Assembly (NCBI GenBank): GCA_035578905.1
Contig: JAQJVL010002729.1
Span: 1-64,000, forward strand
Direction: 5' to 3'
DNA: 64,000 nt
Source: Stictocephala bisonia
Lineage: Eukaryota > Arthropoda > Insecta > Hemiptera > Membracidae
Part shown: positions 59,350-64,000 of the stretch, in pieces
Numbering within the stretch: the first letter of the stretch is position 1
Layout of the letters: each line of letters starts with the position of its first letter
The notes under the pieces: model-generated
The model's database searches: none
What the model was told of the DNA's origin: nothing
What the model saw: the letters and a program-made list of their open reading frames with translations, nothing else
Position numbers and translations under genes: made by a program

Positions 59350-59879
59350 TGTTACACATGAAGACTCACTCAGGAGGAGAATCCTTGAGTTGTAGTCAAT
59401 GTTCATATACAACTGTAAATAAGAGTTGTTTAACAAGACATATGATGACTCATACAGGTGAGAGACCTTTTGGGTGTAGTCAGTGTTCATATACAACTGT
59501 AAATAAGAGTAATTTAACAAGTCATATGAGGACTCATACAGGAGAGAAACCTTTTGGGTGTAGCCAGTGCCTCTATAGAACTAACGAAAAGGGGACTTTA
59601 CAAACACATATGAGGACTCATACAGGAGAGAAACCCTTTGGGTGTAGTCAGTGCCCTTATAGAACTAAACAAAAATCTCATCTAATGTTACACATGAAGA
59701 CTCACACAGGAGAAGAATCCTTGAGTTGTAGTCAATGTTCATATACAACTGTAAATAAGAGTAATTTAAAGAAACATATGGTGACTCATACAGGTGAGAA
59801 ACCTTTAGGGTGTAGTCAGTGCCCTTATAGAACTAAACAAAAATCTAGTCTTATGTTACACATGAAGACTCACTCTTAA
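59349..59879 (+). pseudogene. Zinc-finger array 2, third segment (six fingers)
   Basis: A 176-codon run with six fingers (NKSCLTR, NKSNLTS, EKGTLQT, QKSHLML, NKSNLKK, QKSSLML helices). It ends at a TAA in the linker (59,877-59,879) in the identical context to the stop at 58,366, 1,511 bp upstream, which equals 18 units minus the one-base deletion. The following finger (59,883-59,945) contains a further TAG (TVN-stop-SNL). Confidence 0.6.
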
Positions 59880-59945
59880 GAAGATTTGTTTAGTTGTAGT
59901 CGATGTTCATATACAACTGTAAATTAGAGTAATTTAACAATACAT

Positions 59946-61532
59946 GTGATGACTCATACAAGAGAGAAACCTTTTGGGTGTAGCCAGTGCCCCTATAGAA
60001 CTAAACACAAATATAGTCTAATGTTACATATGAAGACTCACTCAGGAGAAGATTCTTTTAGTTGTAGTCAATGTTCATATACAACTGTAAGAAAGAGTTA
60101 TTTAACCATACATATGAGGACTCATACAGGTGAGAAACCTTTTGGGTGTAGCCAGTGCCCCTATAGAACTAACGAAAAGCGGAATTTAAAAACACATATG
60201 AGGACTCATACAGGAGAGAAACCTTTTGAGTGTAACCAGTGCCCCTATAGAACTAACCAAAAGATGAATTTAAAAACACATATGAGGACTCATACAGGAG
60301 AGAAACCCTTTGGGTGTAGTCAGTGCCCTTATAGAACTAAACAAAAATCTAGTCTAATGTTACACATGAAGACTCACTCAGGAGAAGAATCCTTGAGTTG
60401 TAGTCAATGTTCATATACAACTGTAAATAAGAGTCATTTAACCACACATATGATGACTCATACAAGAGAGAAACCTTTTGGTTGTAGTCAGTGTTCATAT
60501 TCAACTGTAAATAAGAGTAATTTAACAAGACATATGATGACTCATACAAGAGAGAAACCTTTTGGTTGTAGTCTATGTTCATATACAACTGTAAATAAGA
60601 GTAATTTAACAAGACATATGATGACTCATACAAGAGAGAAACCTTTTGGTTGTAGTCTATGTTCATATACAACTGTAAATAAGAGTAATTTAACAAGACA
60701 TATGATGACTCATACAGAAGAGAAACCTTTTGGTTGTTGTCAGTGTTCATATACTACTGTAAATAAGAGTAATTTAACAAGACATATGATGACTCATACA
60801 AGAGAGAAACCTTTTGGGTGTAGTCAGTGTTCATATTCAACTATAAATAAGAGTAATTTAACAAGACATCTGATGACTCATACAAGACAGAAACCTTTTG
60901 GTTGTAGTCTATGTTCATATACAACTATAAATAAGAGTAATTTAACAAGACATATGATGACTCATACAAGACAGAAACCTTTTGGTTGTAGTCAATGTTC
61001 ATATTCAACTATAAATAAGAGTAATTTAACAAGACATATTATGACTCATACAAGACAGAAACCTTTTGGTTGTAGTCAATGTTCATATTCAACTATAAAT
61101 AAGAGTAATTTAACAAGACATATGATGACTCATACAAGACAGAAACCTTTTGGTTGTAGTCTATGTTCATATACAACTGTAAATAAGAGTAATTTAACAA
61201 GACATATGATGACTCATACAAGAGAGAAACCTTTTGGTTGTAGTCTATGTTCATATACAACTGTAAATAAGAGTAATTTAACAAGACATATGATGACTCA
61301 TACAGGAGAGAAACCTTTTGGTTGTAGTCAGTGTTCATATTCAACTATAAATAAGAGTAATTTAATAAGACATATGATGACTCATACAGGGGAGAAATAT
61401 TTTGGTTGTAACCAGTGCCCTTATAGGACTAACCAAAAGGGGATTTTAAAAACACATGTGATGACCCACAGGAAGAGAAACCTTTTGAGTGTAGCCAGTG
61501 CCCTTATAGAACTAAACAAAAGCAAAATTTAA
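59946..61532 (+). CDS. Zinc-finger ORF with 18 fingers, chimaeric between array types
   Basis: A 528-codon open run. Fingers 1-6 are array 2 types (HKYSLML, RKSYLTI, EKRNLKT, QKMNLKT, QKSSLML, NKSHLTT). From about 60,460 fingers 7-17 are the array 1 type (CS(Q/L)CSY(S/T)T(V/I)NKSNLTR), and finger 18 is CNQCPYRTNQKGILKTH. All 18 keep both Cys and both His. It ends by the same frameshift near 61,464 as the array 1 tail, giving the KRNLLSVASALIELNKSKI terminus. It begins within a linker, after stops upstream, so it is either an exon fragment or a pseudogene segment. The join probably formed by unequal exchange between arrays. Confidence 0.6.
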   Translation: MMTHTREKPFGCSQCPYRTKHKYSLMLHMKTHSGEDSFSCSQCSYTTVRKSYLTIHMRTHTGEKPFGCSQCPYRTNEKRNLKTHMRTHTGEKPFECNQCPYRTNQKMNLKTHMRTHTGEKPFGCSQCPYRTKQKSSLMLHMKTHSGEESLSCSQCSYTTVNKSHLTTHMMTHTREKPFGCSQCSYSTVNKSNLTRHMMTHTREKPFGCSLCSYTTVNKSNLTRHMMTHTREKPFGCSLCSYTTVNKSNLTRHMMTHTEEKPFGCCQCSYTTVNKSNLTRHMMTHTREKPFGCSQCSYSTINKSNLTRHLMTHTRQKPFGCSLCSYTTINKSNLTRHMMTHTRQKPFGCSQCSYSTINKSNLTRHIMTHTRQKPFGCSQCSYSTINKSNLTRHMMTHTRQKPFGCSLCSYTTVNKSNLTRHMMTHTREKPFGCSLCSYTTVNKSNLTRHMMTHTGEKPFGCSQCSYSTINKSNLIRHMMTHTGEKYFGCNQCPYRTNQKGILKTHVMTHRKRNLLSVASALIELNKSKI

Positions 61533-62024
61533 AAACACATATAATGACCTATATGAAAAAGAAACCTTATAATTCTTAAACCTTAAATAGCTACATTAAA
61601 TCACAAAATTTCTGAATGTTACTTATAAGGACTCACTCAGGAGAGAAATCCTTTCGGTGTAGCCAGTGCCCTTGTATAACTAAATACAAAAATCAACTGA
61701 AGTTATACATGATGATTCACTCAGAATATTCCTTCAGGTGTAGTCAATGTTCTTAACAAACTGTCAATAACATTTATTTCAAAACATGAGGACTCATATG
61801 GGAGAGAAGTCTTTTAGGTGTAGGCAGTGCCCTTATAGAACTAAACAAAAGCAACATTTAAAAAAGAGAAGAGAACACATAGAAAACCCATAGGAAAGAG
61901 AAACCTTATAATTGTAAGAGCCCCTATATAGGTACAATAAGTCACAATTTGATCAATGATATGAGACTCACACAGGTGATAAGCCCTTTGCATTGTCTAT
62001 AGTCCGAATAAAATAACTTTGGTA
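61375..62024. repeat. Segmental duplication, array 2 copy of the cluster tail
   Basis: Near-identical counterpart of 49,583-50,238, including the frameshifted last finger, the KKPYNS terminus and the decayed finger units to about 62,005. Identity stops at 'aactttggtact'; the DNA that follows (ggcggaacggccacgag) is unrelated to the LINE fragment at the other copy. Confidence 0.85.
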
Positions 62025-62594
62025 CTGGCGGAACGGCCACGAGCCGCTGGTCTGAAATGACAAAACTCTGAGTTTTATTTCGCTGCCAAACAAAATAAGT
62101 AAGCAATAATTTTCAAACTAATTTATTAGCGTCCACCATGTTATATTCTTTAAGAAAAATTATGCTGGAGATTTTGCTTGAACTAATTTAATTTTTATAG
62201 TGATATTTGTGTTTAAGAACACATTTTTATGAGTGAAATTGCGTGTGAGTCGTCTTTAACCTGTCACTGTAGTGAGAATAATAATAATAAAATTATTTCT
62301 TGTGGATGGATGACAGTTTGATTCATTGTGATTAGTTTGGTACAAGTCTCATTTAACAATTCAAACAAGTTAATGAGAAATGAATTATTTTGTAAACCAT
62401 TGCAAACTCGGAAACGATAAACGCCATTCAAAATCTCTTTAGGCAACTGTGATATTTATGTATTACTAAAATAATACTGTGGTACTAATAAAACATGCAA
62501 AACAATGATGAAGAGTTGTGAAATAAACTCATAATTCTTTTACATCGAGGTTGTGTCGGACACGTAAAGTATACTTTGCTTAAGGGAAAGTGTA
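62025..62594. other. Unique AT-rich spacer
   Basis: Between the duplicated cluster tail and the terminal LINE. No ORF, RNA gene or repeat can be supported; short minus-strand frames have no domain. Confidence 0.5.
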
Positions 62595-64000
62595 TTGAAT
62601 TGAATTGAATTGAATTGAAAATTTCTTTATTCATATTTTGTACATGGTATACAAAGAATAGTGTCAAATACATTTTAAAACTAAAGAATTATAACTAGCA
62701 TTAAACAATGTACTGGTATAACTAGTCGATAAAACATAAAGGTGAAGTTAATTGTAAAACTCATCCATAGAATAAATTGGTCTATCCAACATGTATAGTT
62801 TTATTAGCCTTTTAAATTTATTTACATTATTTTCAATTTTAATATCTTGTGGCAGGTGATTAAATAACTTAATACCTATCACAGTTGGTTGTTTTTCAAA
62901 AAATGATAGCTTATGACAAGGCATTTTTAACTTATTTTTCCCCCTAGTATTATATTTATGGTTTTCCCCCACAGTTTTCAATGAGCTATAGATTAGTTTA
63001 GTATGCAATATAACTTTGTAAATATATAAACTATAAACAGTCATAAATCCCAAATTTCTAAAACGTTCTTTTACTGAATCATACCAACTGAGATTCAGAA
63101 TAATACGAATGGCTCTCTTCTGTATTAATAATATTCTATCAAGATTTTTTTGTGATGTTGCTCCATAAACTTCAATACCAAATGAAATATTCGAATGAAT
63201 GTATGCAAAATAGATAGTTTTCAGTGATTTTAGATCACAAATTTTGGCCATTCTATATAGAGCAAATATACCAGATGTAAGTTTCTTAGCTAGTGTATTA
63301 GTTTGTTCATCCCAATCAAGGTGATTATCAATAGTCAAGCCCAAAAAATTTGTATTTTTTACTTCTTCGAGTTTTTTGTTATTAAATTCTATCGAAGGTG
63401 CAGCTACATTTTTATTTTGTTGTGTATGAAATTGAATTAGTTTAGTTTTTGAAGGATTTAATAAAAGTTGATGTTTGATGAAAAAACTGTTCATATTTAA
63501 CAAATTATTTTTTGCTGATTGTTCTACCTCATTGATTGTTCTTCCACTTACAATTAAGTTAACATCATCTGCGTAAAGGCATATTTTATTATTTAAGCTC
63601 TCACAAACTTGTTTTGGCAAATCCTTAATATAACACAAAAATAATAAGGGGCCCAATATTGAGCCTTGAGGAACGCCGTTTTTAACTGTTCGCAAAGATG
63701 ATTTTTGATAAATTAACTGCCTTTTTTCATTGACAAATGGCATTTCGACAAAACTTTGTCTATTTGATAAATAGGATCTAAACCAGGCAAGAGGAATGTC
63801 TGAAATTCCAATCGAAGATAATTTATTCAAAAGTGTTTCATGGGAAACAGTATCAAAAGCCTTGCTTAAATCCATGAAAATTCCTAAAACCTTTTTACCT
63901 GCTTCTATAGACTTCACAATTGATTCACAAAATTCAATGGCTGCTGTTGTTACTGAATGGCCAATCCTAAAGCCATGCTGCTCTGCTTTGATTGTGTTGA
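62595..64000 (-). mobile_element. Fourth LINE, minus strand, runs off the window end
   Basis: The 3' end is marked by five copies of ttgaa at 62,595-62,619 (TTCAA repeats on the element strand) preceded by AATAAAG-like sequence, a typical LINE microsatellite tail. The ORF then extends to the last base of the window. The part beyond 64,000 (fingers of RT, endonuclease) is not visible. Confidence 0.85.
62748..64000 (-). CDS. Non-LTR retrotransposon reverse transcriptase (partial, 5' end outside window)
   Basis: Open from the window edge (frame begins at 63,998) to a stop at 62,748-62,750, 417 codons. It starts in QHGFRIGHS, then IFMDLSKAFDTVSH (the first catalytic Asp), GVPQGSILGPLLF, the catalytic CLYADDVNLI, LNPSKTKLIQF, NFLGLTIDNHLDWDEQ and the conserved C-terminal IYFAYIHSNISFG … IQKRAIRIIL … HLPQDIK. 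No stop or frameshift is present in the visible part, so the copy may be recent or active. CR1/Jockey group. It reverse-transcribes element RNA at a nicked chromosomal target. Confidence 0.88.
   Translation of the reverse strand, partial: NTIKAEQHGFRIGHSVTTAAIEFCESIVKSIEAGKKVLGIFMDLSKAFDTVSHETLLNKLSSIGISDIPLAWFRSYLSNRQSFVEMPFVNEKRQLIYQKSSLRTVKNGVPQGSILGPLLFLCYIKDLPKQVCESLNNKICLYADDVNLIVSGRTINEVEQSAKNNLLNMNSFFIKHQLLLNPSKTKLIQFHTQQNKNVAAPSIEFNNKKLEEVKNTNFLGLTIDNHLDWDEQTNTLAKKLTSGIFALYRMAKICDLKSLKTIYFAYIHSNISFGIEVYGATSQKNLDRILLIQKRAIRIILNLSWYDSVKERFRNLGFMTVYSLYIYKVILHTKLIYSSLKTVGENHKYNTRGKNKLKMPCHKLSFFEKQPTVIGIKLFNHLPQDIKIENNVNKFKRLIKLYMLDRPIYSMDEFYN

Overview
The window looks like nuclear DNA of an arthropod, probably an insect. 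It is AT-rich, holds several CR1/Jockey-group and RTE-like non-LTR retrotransposons, and carries long tandem arrays of 28-residue C2H2 zinc fingers. It has no bacterial operon features and no complete housekeeping gene. I infer the taxon only from repeat types; no diagnostic single-copy gene is visible.

The window splits into two regions of different sequence quality. Bases 1-34,870, plus a short island at about 40,045-40,530, have damaged base calls: true bases are replaced by runs of A, C, G or T copied from their neighbours. The zinc-finger island shows the damage directly, because its correct sequence is known from flanking 84-bp units. ORFs called in 1-34,870 should therefore not be trusted. 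Four things can still be read through the noise: a ~4.8-kb tandem repeat (1 to ~13.1 kb, with a stray piece at 23.2 kb); a minus-strand LINE (13.6-16.5 kb); a probable Ty3/gypsy-like pol (19.1-20.8 kb, minus); and one arm of a ~2-kb inverted duplication (13.14-18.26 kb) whose clean partner is at 35.785-37.80 kb. The LINE sits inside the damaged arm and is absent from the clean arm, which serves as an empty-site control.

From 34.9 kb the sequence is clean. A zinc-finger cluster runs from 38.5 to 50.2 kb (array 1) and a second from 56.6 to 62.0 kb (array 2). Array 1 is almost wholly one finger type with the same recognition helix (NKSNLTR), about 100 units in all. Array 2 begins with a mixed set of fingers and switches at about 60.46 kb to the array 1 type. 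Its last ~1.5 kb is a near-identical duplicate of the array 1 tail. Most frames are broken by single-base indels or stops, some of them shared between repeat blocks, so much of the cluster is pseudogenic, although 18- to 20-finger ORFs remain.

Retrotransposons have broken up the cluster. An RTE-like element at 45,487-47,444 has an 11-bp target-site duplication and an inverted 5' half, the signature of twin priming; its endonuclease reads in frame into fingers. Between the arrays, a plus-strand LINE (50.24-53.86 kb) is interrupted by a minus-strand Jockey-like LINE (50.62-52.57 kb) and meets a third LINE tail to tail (53.86-55.03 kb). A fourth LINE (62.6 kb to the window end) is cut by the boundary. 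The sequence as a whole fits a fast-evolving zinc-finger locus growing by unequal exchange and segmental duplication amid transposon insertion.
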